Origin: Syngnathus acus
Taxonomy: Eukaryota; Chordata; Actinopteri; Syngnathiformes; Syngnathidae
Reading direction: 5' to 3'
NCBI RefSeq assembly: GCF_901709675.1
Contig: NC_051104.1
Span: 4,073,501 to 4,137,500 of the forward strand
Length of the DNA: 64,000 nt
Below the pieces are notes generated by a model. It searched no databases, had not been told where the DNA came from, and saw only the letters and a program-made list of their open reading frames with translations. Below, piece by piece: positions 23,631 through 35,222 of the stretch (position 1 is the stretch's first letter; each line of letters starts with the position of its first letter). The translations under genes and the position numbers were made by a program.

Positions 23631-25140
23631 GGGTCCCAGTGTCAAAGGGGAGCTTGAGAGGAACAGAGGAGAAGGTGAGGAGGTCACAATTGCCAGTTTA
23701 AAAGTGCCGGGAATTTATTTCTACTCTGTCAGCATTCGCATTTTTGCTGCAGGTCAAGGAGTCTGTTTGTAGCAACCTAATGCTAAATCTTTTAAAAATA
23801 TAGTAAGACCAAATCCAAAATAAGAAGTTGATAATTCACTTGAATTTGGTTGTTTCCGCCAGTAAACGAAGGTTATCCAAGGATAACACTCATCCAGAAA
23901 GACGTAAAAATACTCCGATTACCGCAGCACATTCTTCAGCTTGTACACCATGGAAATAAAAAAGTACCAAATTTAAACCAGATCATCCTGCGGTTATTCC
24001 CAAAATAGGCTTGACCAGAACCAGACTAGTCTGGCTTTGAGGTTTTGTAGTCTATTGCGGCAAGGAAAATGTTAGTCGAAGTGTATAAACGAGATCAAGA
24101 TGGATCAGGATTCATTTGAGGCCTCTTGAACCACGAGATTTCCATCTGCAGCTGAAAGCCCGGAGAGACCCAGATGTGCAACGCCAGGGCAACTTTGAAT
24201 GTGATTTCCTCTCTTAAGCCTTTAGTGTAGGTAAAGGCATTATAGCCAATCAAAGCTCTTAGCCTTCCATCTTGTGGGATTTCATGTACATTACTGACAG
24301 TGAGAAATGGCCTCCATGAAACACAATATCTCACTTCTGGTGAAGATGCTGAGAAGAGATAGTGTGTGTGTGCGCGTGTGCGTGTTGGGGGAGGCTTATT
24401 ACCATGCCTGACAAGAACTAAAGAGGCATAAAAAGAGCATTTTTAGTGTTACAGCCGTAATTCATTCCTTAAGGGGGCTCTTGTTTTTCAACACGATGGC
24501 TTTACAAGATTTTAGTTGTAACTAATAAAATATTAAAAAGAAATTTTAGTTTGCTACAAAACCAGCCGCATTATAAGTGGGACTTTATTTGTGTTTCTAT
24601 TTAATTCATTTAGGATCTTGTTTTTGGATTTTTTTTTTTGTTGCAATTGATAGGGAAATTAAATAAATGATGTAGATGGATGAAGAATAATAGCAATATA
24701 ATCTAGGGGGATTGATTTCAATTGTTTAATTGATCTTTATGAATGTGGTCAATTGTGTGGAATTGATTGCTGATTAAACATGTCATAAAGCAATTGAGTG
24801 TAACTAATCTCTACTAGTTTCCAACCTAATGAATGAATGGGAGGGCTTGGTTCCATTCAGACGGACATTTTGACAAGTCGCCTCGGCAGTGAAAACGCTG
24901 GAAGTAAAACCGGAGCTCGGAACAAATCCGAAATATTACCCAGTACTCATCAGTTTTATGAATACAATTGAAACTGAGATTTATCAGATACAATATGTGA
25001 CATCAAATCATATACATTATATTTGGAAATGACCTTAGAGTAAAATGTGATGTATCGCTTAAAGCCAAAAAAATGAAACCAAATAAAAACCATATTGAGG
25101 TACCATAATTAACTTTTTCACGTGGCTATGCTGACTTGTA
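23631..25140. other. intergenic, CNE-like at 24090-24330
   Basis: 24090-24330 has balanced composition and a 79-codon minus ORF of no recognised type; TATAGCCAATCAAAG at 24241-24255 contains a CCAAT word. A GT/GC-alternating tract lies at 24362-24384. The remainder is AT-rich. Confidence 0.3.
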
Positions 25141-25275
25141 CTATAGCTTATCTTTTCCCTTTCCCATGACATAATTGAGCTTTTGGCAGCACATTAAAAG
25201 CCTGACACATGGATTAGCATTTGGAAATGAACAATTTAATGCCATTATTAACAAAATGGCTCACTGCATTTTTTT
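25141..25275. promoter_or_regulatory. CNE-like block with GGATTA and GCCATT/AATGGC
   Basis: ATAATTGAGC (25171-25180) and GGATTAGC (25211-25218) are homeodomain words; GGATTA is the reverse of TAATCC, the core bound by OTX/PITX/GSC-type proteins. A perfect 6-bp inverted repeat, GCCATT (25241-25246) and AATGGC (25255-25260), flanks ATTAACAA. All lie within 90 bp of repeat-free sequence just before a T run at 25270. Confidence 0.45.
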
Positions 25276-26139
25276 TTTTTCCATAGCCGACATAGTTGAG
25301 AAGGAATCCAGATGTTTCTGTTAACTACCTTTCACCTTCTAAAGGACATTTCCAACTTGTCATATTGATGGAGTAAAAATATGAATCCACTTAACGTGCA
25401 CACGCACATTCATTTCTTTCCATCAGTGAAACCTTCCTATTGGGACTTCCTGCTCTAAGTGTTGTTTGCTCAGTGCCCACTTGTCTCCCCCCCCAGCAAC
25501 CTCTTCCTGTTCCTCCGCTCTGTTCCTGTGTGTGTATGACTATGTGTGTTTCAAGTACATTTGTCTCCATGCTGTATGTTTCCATTTGACATAGCTATGT
25601 GTAAACTCACAAATGCATCTGTATATTTTTATGTTGCTCACAAGACAACTCGCATCATCTAACCGACAACCCACCCTTACTATTTTTGGCAACTCATCTC
25701 GCATCCTTCCAGGGATGAAATATTGTATACACAAGCTAACAAATATGTGTGCATGTATGGAATTCCTCCATATTTTTCTCATTGGGATGGCAAAACCACA
25801 CATTTTTATTCCCACCATGTGAAACATGAATGCTTGGCTAGTGGTACTTCAAACATAATTTGTTGAAGGGGGGGTGAAATATATTGCCCAAAAATAGTTG
25901 CTAAAAAAAAAAGAAATACTTCAATTAGCACCTCTGTGAATCAAATGCATTTATTGCAAATATATCTGATTAGCTAAACATTTACGCTCCAATAACGTGA
26001 GCCCTAACCATCAGTACACTCATTATATACTAATCTAATAAAAACGCTTACTTTATCATTTCGATAAAAGTCCCACGGCTCCGCATCTCTAATGCATAAT
26101 GAGTGAGCAAAAGAGTGACGTGATCTTTGCCTTTCAGAG
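25276..26139. other. intergenic, nothing recognised
   Basis: Contains chance ORFs on both strands at 25391-25827 and a short A-rich tract at 25902. No repeat family seen. Confidence 0.5.
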
Positions 26140-26290
26140 CCTCTTTCCCCCCCGACCCAGAGTCCAGAGGTTAATGACATCATTAGCATTCTGTTGGGGC
26201 TTGCCTGGCCTCTCTTTCCCAGCAGGGCCTGCATGGGCTCTGCTTCCAGGCTGACTAAGCCAGGGAATTAACATTGGCCAATTGTGTGTG
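26140..26290. promoter_or_regulatory. CNE-like block with TAATGA-ca-TCATTA
   Basis: The inverted repeat TAATGACATCATTA at 26172-26185 pairs two TAAT cores around a TGACATCA word also seen at 995-1002. It sits in GC-richer, repeat-free DNA ending ATTAACATTGGCCAATTG, which includes the palindrome TTGGCCAA. The overlapping 76-codon minus ORF is unrecognised. Confidence 0.42.
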
Positions 26291-26300
26291 GCCACTGAAT

Positions 26301-26318
26301 GTGTGTGTGTGTGTGTGT
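26301..26318. repeat. (GT)9 microsatellite
   Basis: Nine perfect GT units. A G-rich run follows at about 26447-26457. Confidence 0.95.
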
Positions 26319-26530
26319 ATCTGTGAAGAAAAGAGAGCAGAGTGGTGATAGTATTGTGGTGTGATCATTTGGTTGTCACAGGATACTGGTAAAATGAGTC
26401 AGAGCCTGAGGATGAAGGGAATGAGAAGGGTTGAAGTTGGATGGATGGGGGGGGGGGCAAGATGAGAAGGAACAGGATGTACTACTAAGAAAGTGACTCA
26501 ACCTGTGAGTCAGAGGGAGCGTCCACAAGC

Positions 26531-26556
<26 letters not shown>
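26531..26556. repeat. (CA)13 microsatellite
   Basis: Thirteen CA units, 212 bp downstream of the (GT)9 tract and complementary to it, so the two could pair in single-stranded DNA. Confidence 0.95.
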
Positions 26557-26562
<6 letters not shown>

Positions 26563-27110
26563 GATTGTTGCCATACAATCCTTTAGTATCATTTGAACAC
26601 AAAAATGTGAAAATGAATTAGCTTTTTGTGTTGTTGATTTGTATTCACCAGCCACTTTCGGATCATGTGTCAAAAATTGCAATCATTTTGAACACAAATC
26701 CACAAAGGACAGTAAAGTGGAATGTAAAATTTTCGTAAGACTAATATTATCTGACAACTCTGCTCATTTTTTTTTTACTCTGGGTGGAAGAAATGGAGTT
26801 GCAAAGATTTTCTTTGGCTGATTTAGGCCAATCTTGCTCTCTTTGTGCTTCTCCGCATTGGATCAGCTAGCCAGCTATTTGACCAAATTCCCCAGATGGT
26901 TTCGATCCAGTATTGTATTGACAAGCTCAACTCCTCATAGCTTGTCATGTTGTTCTTTAAACAGCAAATTCTTCTGGATTGAATCAACAGTTACTCTGCT
27001 AGTTGCAGCCAAGGAGCACCCTCTCTATTTTTTCAAAGCAAAAATAAACTGTGGTTGGTGTGTTAGTATATCCCCATGTGAAACTTGATTAGCTGCTTTA
27101 TTTTAAGAGT
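26557..27110. other. intergenic, nothing recognised
   Basis: Two plus-strand ORFs (26639-26821, 26834-27088) are unrecognised and have no splice or polyadenylation context that I can see. Confidence 0.5.
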
Positions 27111-27365
27111 CAAATAGATGTGCAGCTCCTGGCAAAAAGACTTTGCAGACACTTGCACTATGGGATGTCACTGGAATAATGAGTCATCCCGTTTCCCTGA
27201 AGCCACCACGAGTGGCTTATTGACAAGCCCGCAGTGCAATCGTACTCTCCCGTGCAACACTGACTGACTGTTGCCACTTAAAGAACAAGATGAGAAGATG
27301 AGATTATGAGATAACCCAGGCTGGCATGTATTATTCCCACACAATGTGAGTCATTGATGTGAAAT
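27111..27365. promoter_or_regulatory. CNE-like block with 7-bp inverted repeat
   Basis: AAGCCAC (27200-27206) and GTGGCTT (27212-27218) form a perfect inverted repeat with a 5-base spacer. GGAATAATGAGTCATCCCG (27173-27191) contains TGAGTCA, a consensus AP-1 site. Balanced, repeat-free, no ORF over 60 codons. Regulatory role inferred. Confidence 0.42.
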
Positions 27366-28085
27366 GAGGGTTTGACAAGTCTGGCTCAATTTAGCAACAG
27401 TTAGAAAAATAAATAGTATTTGTGACGCTATTATGAATTTTTAAAAAAGTAGTTACATAGACATAAGGATAAAACTTATCATAAAGCAATGCGGAGGTAT
27501 CCGTGGTCGCTATGGCGATCTATATAAAAAAAAAAGTCCTTTAAAGCTTTTATTTTATTTGCATATTATCGCACGGCTGTTTTAAGCCCAGATGTCTGTT
27601 CCGATGACTGCAAAACAAAGTATTAAATGTCGACAGACTTTAAATCAGATTTATTGATCGAAGATAGTTTGCACTGCATAAAAATGCTGTAGACGTGATG
27701 GAAACGTTAGACCAGAAACTTATACTCTGTTATTATTTTAGGCCTAATTGTTTTCCTTGGCATTTGTGTCTTAAATCTGTGCTGGAATGTTTGTGTGTGT
27801 TTCTATTTCTTTGCCAAAAGGAGCAGAGGGAAAACGGTTACGTAACAAGGGCTTTTGCTTGTGGCACGCCGTCCTTGGGGATGAGCCGACACTTACCTCC
27901 CTCCCTCACTTTAATTTCATTTTCACTTTTCGTTGTGATTCATTTCCCTTTTCAATTAGACCTCTGCATAAAATTACATACCAAGAATCAGTAGAAATAC
28001 AATACTGCCATCACTTTTGGATGTATGCCATTGTGTACTATGTCAGTCTAGAAAGCTGGGCCAGACGCATATTTCAATGCTCATA
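27366..28085. other. intergenic, nothing recognised
   Basis: AT-rich, with two overlapping 99-codon ORFs in different plus frames (27695-28086). They exclude each other, and neither shows a domain. Confidence 0.5.
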
Positions 28086-28290
28086 AATAAACGTCTCCCG
28101 CAGCATTAAGGCAACAGTAGCATTTAGAGGAATTCAATGACCATGATCATTTGAAACTAGGAAGGGAGGAAAATGCCAAACGCTCATTTTGGCATCTGGA
28201 GCACTGACTCAGGAGATGATGTGTATTCCCGTCAGGTAACTCTGTGGGCCAAGTCAACAAATTAATGAAGGACAAGGAGACCGACGGGAG
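28086..28290. other. weak CNE-like block
   Basis: Balanced sequence with CAATGACCATGATCATTTG around 28136, which includes the palindrome ATGATCAT. AAATTAATGAAGG lies at 28259. Confidence 0.3.
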
Positions 28291-28569
28291 GACGCTGGGT
28301 AATTTTCCATGCAGGTGAGTTCCACTTTACATGTGCACTAAAAGCCTTGGGTAGCTCAGAGCGCGTTGACCCGCACACAGCAGTGTGACAGTTCTGGCTC
28401 GGTGTGGGTATGTCACGCCTCTGTGCTGGAACGCTGGACTGACCCAAATATAACCTGGACAATCTGACGTTCCTCCACTTCACAGGTCTCATTTATCAAT
28501 GCAAAAATAGTAACAAGGTTGAAGAAGAGAGGAAGAAGAACAATCCTCTACAGTATATTCTTCTGACAG
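28291..28569. other. spacer, nothing seen
   Basis: Only a 76-codon unrecognised minus-strand ORF and a purine-rich tract at 28515-28540. Confidence 0.5.
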
Positions 28570-28719
28570 GAAATATATATTTTTTATTAAATATATATTC
28601 TTTTTTTTTTTTTTACCCTAGTTGTAGCATAATATATATTATATATATGTATTTTTCATTTTCTATTAAATATATATTGATATATAAATATATATATTCT
28701 ACCCTAGTTGTAGCATAAT
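28570..28719. repeat. AT-rich imperfect tandem duplication
   Basis: The 20-mer TACCCTAGTTGTAGCATAAT occurs at 28614-28633 and again at 28700-28719, an 86-bp step. Each copy is preceded by ATTAAATATATATT-type sequence, so the unit is an AT-rich segment plus this 20-mer. Confidence 0.8.
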
Positions 28720-29090
28720 TCCGAAAATGAACCTCACAGCGTATTAGGCAGCATAACTCATTATGTTTGCCGTAGTAGTAAAGTGGGATCCTTTGTGTCA
28801 TAAAACGTCAATTTAGTCAAACTGCTTTGTGCAGCCAAAAGCATTGCTCCCATGTGTGCCATTCTTCCCTGAAGTCAATGACCGTTATATCACTGTTTCT
28901 CCATCACTGTTGACCACTATGTGAGCCTTGTGGCTTGACGAGTGTCCAAAGCAATAAGATAACCTTCACCTAAGGATTATCATTGTCAATCCCTTGTAAA
29001 TTTTGACTTGTATGGAGGGAGAATACATTCTATTTTATGTCACTTTTTTTTCTCATAAGAAGGAAGCAATCAGACTAGCACATTTCAGCG
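28720..29090. other. intergenic, nothing recognised
   Basis: No ORF, repeat end or motif cluster seen. Confidence 0.5.
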
Positions 29091-29480
29091 CCGTGAAAAT
29101 AAAACTGCAAATAGCCCAAAGATGATGCACACAAAGATTTTTTAGCCATCATGCAAAGCATCAAAAACTCTCCCATTACATTGAAGTGCTGACTGGCTCC
29201 ATCTGCAACAGAGACAACTTGTGATGATAGCTCCATTATGCCCCACTGCAATCTAATAAACCCACAAACCTAACATTGTGTCATCTGATCTATTTGGACT
29301 CAGTGAACAATTCAACAGCTCGCCGCACACACCGTAAGCTTTCCTGCCATGCCGAAGCAGGCTCCCTGAAGAGGAAATCACCTTGTTGTTGAGAGGAAAT
29401 TGTATTTGCGCTGATACGGTGGCCTGCATACTAAACCACCCGGCATGCCACACCTGTAAATAACAGCTATTCGCCGTCTG
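29091..29480. other. weak CNE-like block
   Basis: Balanced stretch. 29229-29270 (TAGCTCCATTATGCCCCACT and the following CAATCTAATAAACCC) is the most conserved-looking part. An 80-codon minus ORF at 29253-29495 is unrecognised. Confidence 0.3.
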
Positions 29481-29895
29481 GATGACACTCTGCATGTCAC
29501 CACGACAAAGTGGTCGAAAATTTAAAGCTTAAACCATATGGAGGAGTTTTTTGTTTTTTTAAAGTACCCGCACTAATTGTTCGAACGAAGGTAGGAATAA
29601 TGCCAAGGGAAAGGGCAGTCAGTGTATGCACGCTGAAGATTGATGAGCAACAAACAATCAAGTGGAAAAAAAAAAAGATTGCTGCACTCACAGCCCGTCA
29701 GACAATTGCTCACGGCTAATGATAGAATGCAAAACATGCCGGAGGACGCAAAGCTGCTTAAAAGTGCATATGGCGGATCTCTAAAAAAGAAAATGTTATG
29801 CAATTTGGCAATTTTACAAGTCCCCTAGGTGACAAATAATTTAAACCAGTTGCACCATCAGTAAACTAAAACCAATGTTACCCTAATAACAAAAC
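29481..29895. other. intergenic, nothing recognised
   Basis: Four short ORFs overlap on both strands (29497-29828), the pattern expected from chance. A run of 11 A lies at about 29665. Confidence 0.5.
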
Positions 29896-30430
29896 AATCC
29901 GCTAGCCCATCTAGCACAGTTGGCTGGCCGCACCGGAAATTCCTCAGATGGTCGTGCTTCCAAATTGTTAGCAACAAACATTGCCCGATAAGACTTTAAA
30001 ACAGCCAGGATTTAAGTGGATCAGGGTTAATTCACCCCGACTCTTTATTTCAGGACATCTTTTAGGCATCTAATATTCTGTGATGGCCTTTCACAGCTTG
30101 TCATATAAATACAATCAAATTCAGACTCATACATTTTATCCTCAATAGCATACAATCGCTTGCTCGCTCTTACTTAATGTCTTCAAAACATGACCGTCGG
30201 AAGGGCGTCTTGTCCATAATATTTACTTTGTTTCCTCGACTTTGGCTGACCCTGCAGCCTCCAGTCTTCCCAGGAAGCAGAGCGCCTTGTAAATTACATT
30301 AAGATACTGTGTGAAACAGTGGTTCATTCCAAAATGCTGTATCGGCATTGGCAGCTGCCAATACAATTCATGACATCTACATCATCACCCCAAGTGGAAT
30401 GAACAGCGCTGTCAACCCGCACAGTGGGAT
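29896..30430. promoter_or_regulatory. CNE-like block with 16-bp palindrome
   Basis: One of the best candidates. It contains the perfect palindrome ATTGGCAGCTGCCAAT at 30347-30362, with an E-box CAGCTG at its centre and TTGGC/GCCAA arms like an NFI site but with a 4-base instead of the usual 5-base spacer. TGTAAATTACATT (30290-30302) lies just upstream. No ORF. Repeat-free for over 500 bp. Confidence 0.48.
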
Positions 30431-31430
30431 GGAGGCGGCCGAGGAGAGGTAGGGAGGGGGGGAGGAAAAAAAAGACTCCGGACGCATGGAGGTGGACCAA
30501 GGTACATGCTTAGATACATAATAATGAATTTCTCATTTTTCATCCTATCTGGTTTCGGTGCTCCTCACATTGAGCTTCAAGCGTAACCTCTAAATGGGAA
30601 AAACAAAGGCCGGTCATGCATGACGTGATAGATACAGTATCCACATTTAATGCCATTTTCCAACATGTGTCACCCTGAGAGAGGGAGGGTTGACCCGCAA
30701 ACTACTTCAGTGGAATAGTTTTCCATATGGAGCCAGCCTGTCCATCCTACATGACCCGTGGAGGCAAAGAAAGCTGGACGGCTTAACTAAATCTCATGCA
30801 AGCTGGCTGAAAAATGACGCTGCAGGTCTTCCAACACCATCCTTGCGCATCCACGCACAAACACACACACACACATATAGAGGTCCCAGGTGAATTGCAT
30901 AGGTTTTAAAAAGGCCACTTGGAATTCAAAGGAGGCTCTGCTGTGAACAATCAGGGAACATGGCTGATTATGTTCGCTCGGTGTGGGGAACATTCTCATT
31001 CATTTATGCATCTCAGCATGCTCAGTTCTTTATATTCATTGTATGAATCTGCAGCTCCCTTGAAGTCGGGAATTGTGAGGGAAGTCACAGACTTACAGAA
31101 CAGCAATTCATGTTCTTCACGTTACATCATTTTAAATTTGCATTTATTTTATTTTCTATTTGTTTTATTATTTTCTAAATATAATAATAATATATGTTAT
31201 ATAATATATTTATATGTACATTATTTTTTTTTTTTACAAAGCATTTTGGTGTGTTATATCAGCCATAAAATGCAATTGACTTTCCAGAAACTGTATTATT
31301 AAAATATGCAACTAATGTCGTAGAGATCATCCGCACCTCATATGACCCAGTTGACGCATGCATTTTATTTTTTTTAACTTATTGTTCTTAAAGCTATTTC
31401 ATTAAATATACGTTACAGTTATGATCAAAG
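30431..31430. other. intergenic with (AC)7 at 30861-30874
   Basis: Purine-rich tract at 30435-30475, a short AC repeat, and an ATA-rich tract at 31178-31230. The 127-codon ORF at 30919-31302 ends in low-complexity Ile/Tyr/Phe translated from that tract and is not called. Confidence 0.45.
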
Positions 31431-31800
31431 TATTTGACCACACATACCAAACTCGGTGACCTGTGAGAGCTTCTGACGATGCACGTCAAGCAGTCCGTCG
31501 CTTTTTCTTTGGCTAAACTGATGCGGCACAGTCTGTACTCAGGAGGTCAGAAGTTAATGAAATTCCTGTGTTCAGTTAAATGGTCATTTAGGTAATATAG
31601 TGCCTTCCATGCACACCAGCCATAAATCATCCTAATTTAATAAATGTAGGAATAATGACGAGATGTGATGTGAAGACATTTACCCAGAGACCTCATCCCA
31701 CTTTAATAGTCACCGTGTAAAGCAGAAAGATGTCAGATTGCATTTAAATGGAGATCTATCACAGACAATTGGGTCAGATTCTACCTGAGGTTTGTGGTCC
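31431..31800. promoter_or_regulatory. CNE-like block
   Basis: Balanced and repeat-free; CATTTAGGTAATATAG (31585-31600), CATCCTAATTTAATAAATG (31628-31646) and GCATTTAAATGGAGATC (31740-31756) are the most motif-rich parts. ATTTAAAT is a palindrome. No ORF. Confidence 0.35.
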
Positions 31801-33480
31801 AGCACACATTTCCTCATCCACATGGAGAAAATGTCTTCGGAAAAAAATCCTCACTGTTCTCTATTGTACTAACTCTATGAAATTATAATTTTGGACAAAT
31901 CAAAAACAGAGCATGCAGAAGCCAAGATGGACATTTTACAAGATTTTTCTGTGGGAGGGGATAAAAAAAATGAAGTGTGAAAGCGAGAATCTGGTGTTTT
32001 ACAACTCACCAATGAATATCAATTGTGTCATATCCACTGGACTGAATGTGGGACTATACAGAATTCAGAAGCTTTCCAAATATCACTGATTATTTCTACT
32101 GAGCATTTTCAATGAGATTCTGCTCCCAGATTCTGCATAGCAGTCAATATATGTAAAGAAAATATAACCCAATGAGAAAGTTTGAGTCTGCTCATCCAAG
32201 TAACTTTGCAAAATAAAGAATTGGGAATATGTAAATGAAATATTGCATGTTCAATCTGGCTTCAACTATGAATTAAATAAATGTGCCCCTTGAAATCATA
32301 ACAGTTGCTCATTATGATTTAAATAAAAGTTAACAGACAAAGAAATAGTCTTCACATTTATTTCTTATTAATATCATTGTACACCACGTGATATAATTCA
32401 TCTATGTCGACACCAAAAAAAAAAACATTTTGCCATTCATTTCTCAGTCTCCAAAACGTTTCATTATAATACAGTGCCCCCTAACGGAGCAAAAGGGTCA
32501 GTGCTTAATAAAACATTTATGGCAGAGGTCACAAAAAAGCAGCCCAACTTGAAACTGGCAACTATTTGATGCTCAGCAACAACAAACTGCCTATTTGCTG
32601 TTTTTTGGTAAACGTGAGAAGAGTATAAAGGCAAATCAATATATTTTACTTTCAAGTCTCAGGGTCTGATCCAGTATTTTACTTTCTTAGTGTCACGTTG
32701 GGTTCAATATGAACAAGTGAACATTCATTCACGTATAAAGCTATAGTGTCTGTCTTCGGTGACTGCTGGGGCATTGTTATTGGACTGAGATCTGTGGTGG
32801 TGGTGGGCGGGGGGGGGGGCCCTGGAGGAGAACAAAGACTGTTCTAGCGAGACCAGACAAACTATCTGACCTTCTCTCTCTGATAAGGAACATAATAGCA
32901 ACCGCCCTGGAATGCATAGAAATCCTGACAGTGATATCTTGCAGACCATAAAGTTCATGTAAGAAATATCTGTATGGATTCCATTTCCAAGCTAAAACTG
33001 AAAATTTGTGTACACAATATCTGATGAAAAAATAATCAACATACCATAAATGACGTTCAATAGTCCACTGGAGCTTTTTTTTTCTCCAGTGGTTAAACTA
33101 ACTGCTAGAATAAAAAGTCCATTAGGGTCAATGGCATTAAATTGCACGTGGGAGACAAAATATTCGAAACTTCTCAGAGTATATATTGAAGTGCAATTCT
33201 CCACTTGAAAATGAAATCCAATCTCAGTGTAAGGCAACTGCGACATTACATAAAACATGCACAGCACAAACAACATCAGGGTGTGTTCCAATCAATGGCG
33301 AGGTGATGTTTATAGTGATGACAGGCTTTCTCATCTGAGCACAGCCGGGTTTTGCTGCCATGCTGAGTGTCTACTAAGTGTCAAGTTGACCGATCAGATT
33401 GCTTGCTTGGAACTACCTTAGGGTTGCTTGTCAGCGATAGTTTACTGCCGTGATAAATGCAGTTCTCATCTTGTGGGGCT
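31801..33480. other. intergenic; 28-nt hairpin at 33065-33092
   Basis: Mostly AT-rich. At 33065-33092 the 9-bp arms CCACTGGAG and CTCCAGTGG enclose a 10-base C/T loop. A G10-rich tract lies near 32808-32819. ORFs (32464-32655, 32725-32958, 32992-33291, all minus) are unrecognised. Confidence 0.45.
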
Positions 33481-34500
33481 TTCAGCTTTTAAGGCTTTTA
33501 AAGCCCCATTGGCAGGAATTTCATTTTAGCTCCCAATCACCTGGTGTCAAAAGTGCACCGGCACATACCAGTAAGTTATAAAGTTCCTGTTGGCTAAAAT
33601 GGCCTGATTGCCATCAGACAATAATAATGGGCATATTAGAAGCAGGGTGAAGGAGATAACACTCCACACAAGGAGGAAGATGAAGGCAAGGAGGCATGGC
33701 CATGTCAGAGGGGGATCACGCTAATGATCAGTGTGGCTTGTCTCAGCAGCATGTCAGCTGACAAGAAGCAGCCATCCTCTGCTTCCTCACAGATTGAAGT
33801 CAGAATTATATTCACCTCGAGTGAAGTGATTTCTTACTTCCTATCGCATCCCTCCCAAGCCGCCATCAGTTATCTTTATATTCACGCAAGATGTGAGGAG
33901 CATATCAGCAGGCTTCAAGAGGATGTCGCACAAGAACGTCTAGCTTGAAAGCACCTATTAAATAATGTAAAATTACAACTGGCACTCCGAGGATGATTTC
34001 CCCATCATCGGATGATCACACACGATGGATGGTGCTGATGAGATCATATGTTTAATATAACTGGAGTCAGTCATTCTTCATTTAGCACTGATGACTTTAA
34101 ATATCTTATTTTCTCATACGCTGTTTTGCAAACGAAAAACAGCAGCAAGCCGGGAGCTCATTTACAACATTTAATTGGCAACGTTTACGTGGAGCATCGG
34201 CAAACTAGAGCGTCCTGACCTGGCCCTCATCCCGATGTACAATCAGTCGATAGGCTCGACTAGGCAAGAATACCGATGTGCCGTGATGGTGACTGACCCT
34301 CCCCAGAGGAGAGCAGCCGGGACAGCAAATGACTAAGGGTCAGTGCTCACTAACAACTGGCCTCTGGCACCACGTTGTGATGGATGAGGCATGTGAAATG
34401 GCAAACAGAAAATTGGTCTCCTGAGGGGTGTAAGTTCCAAATTGTCTGGCATGGGTGACACCATCATGGCAACGTGTTCCCGCTTAATTAGGTTTACTAG
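33481..34500. promoter_or_regulatory. CNE-like cluster, about 1 kb
   Basis: The longest continuous CNE-like stretch in the window. It includes GACAATAATAATGGGC near 33617, GCTAATGATCAGTG at 33720-33733, ATTTAATTGGCAACG at 34168-34182, GGGTGACACCATCATGG near 34453 and CTTAATTAGG at 34483-34492. The 74-codon ORF at 33724-33948 is unrecognised. Low homopolymer content over a kilobase contrasts with AT-rich flanks. Multiple enhancers or one long one would fit; neither is shown. Confidence 0.42.
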
Positions 34501-35050
34501 AACAATTATCTTATGAGGACAGAATATTAATATTAGTTTTCAGTGCATTTTCTAATCCAGAGTAGTAATCATTTCATAACTTCAATTATCTTAATATAAT
34601 ATGACATTGGCATTCCATTACATCAATCTTGTCAACTTTTAGAACCACATTAACTTTTATTATAGCGAAGCAAAATATGATGACGTGGTTTTGCAGTCCT
34701 TAAATGTAAACCACACTTTGTGGATGAACTGCATAATCAGACTGATTAAGATCGATCACATGACCAGATAGCTCATTGCATATTTTTCCACAGTCACTAG
34801 ATGGTAGCAAAACCCAACTTTTCATTTCCAACCAGGAATAGTTTTTTTTTTTTTTTTTTATAACATCCCCTCAAATAAACTGCAAACTTTAAATAACACA
34901 TTGCTAACATACATTATATAGAATTAGACAATTTGAAACATGTGGAAAAAGCGTTTTGTAAGAAAGTTGGAGCTCAAACAAAAAAAATGTCTGTTTGGAT
35001 TGCTCCTATAGAAGAAATGACCTCTAATCATTCCTTCAAATGTGGATCAC
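34501..35050. other. AT-rich intergenic, nothing recognised
   Basis: A run of about 18 T at 34843-34859; no ORF of note. Confidence 0.55.
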
Positions 35051-35222
35051 TACCGTAATTTTCGGACTATAAGTCGCGGTTTTTTTCATAGTTTGGGTGG
35101 GGGGGCGACTTATACTCAGGAGCGACTTATATACATATATATGATTTTTTTCACTTTTTTGGGCATTTTATGGCTGGTGCGACTTATACTCCGGTGCGAC
35201 TTATAGTCCGAAAATTACGGTA
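35051..35222. mobile_element. TACCGTA-ended MITE, 172 bp
   Basis: The left end TACCGTAATTTTCGGACTAT matches the complement of the right end (ATAGTCCGAAAATTACGGTA) over 20 bp. Internal GCGACTTATACT and GGTGCGACTTATA words repeat as subterminal motifs in direct and inverted form. No ORF. Shares terminal and subterminal style with the elements at 8434 and 45887 but differs inside, so it is a sister family. Confidence 0.82.

Noticed and set aside
33065-33092. 9-bp hairpin with pyrimidine loop as a possible miRNA or terminator
   Set aside because: Stem too short for a miRNA precursor, and no transcript or terminator context in a vertebrate genome.
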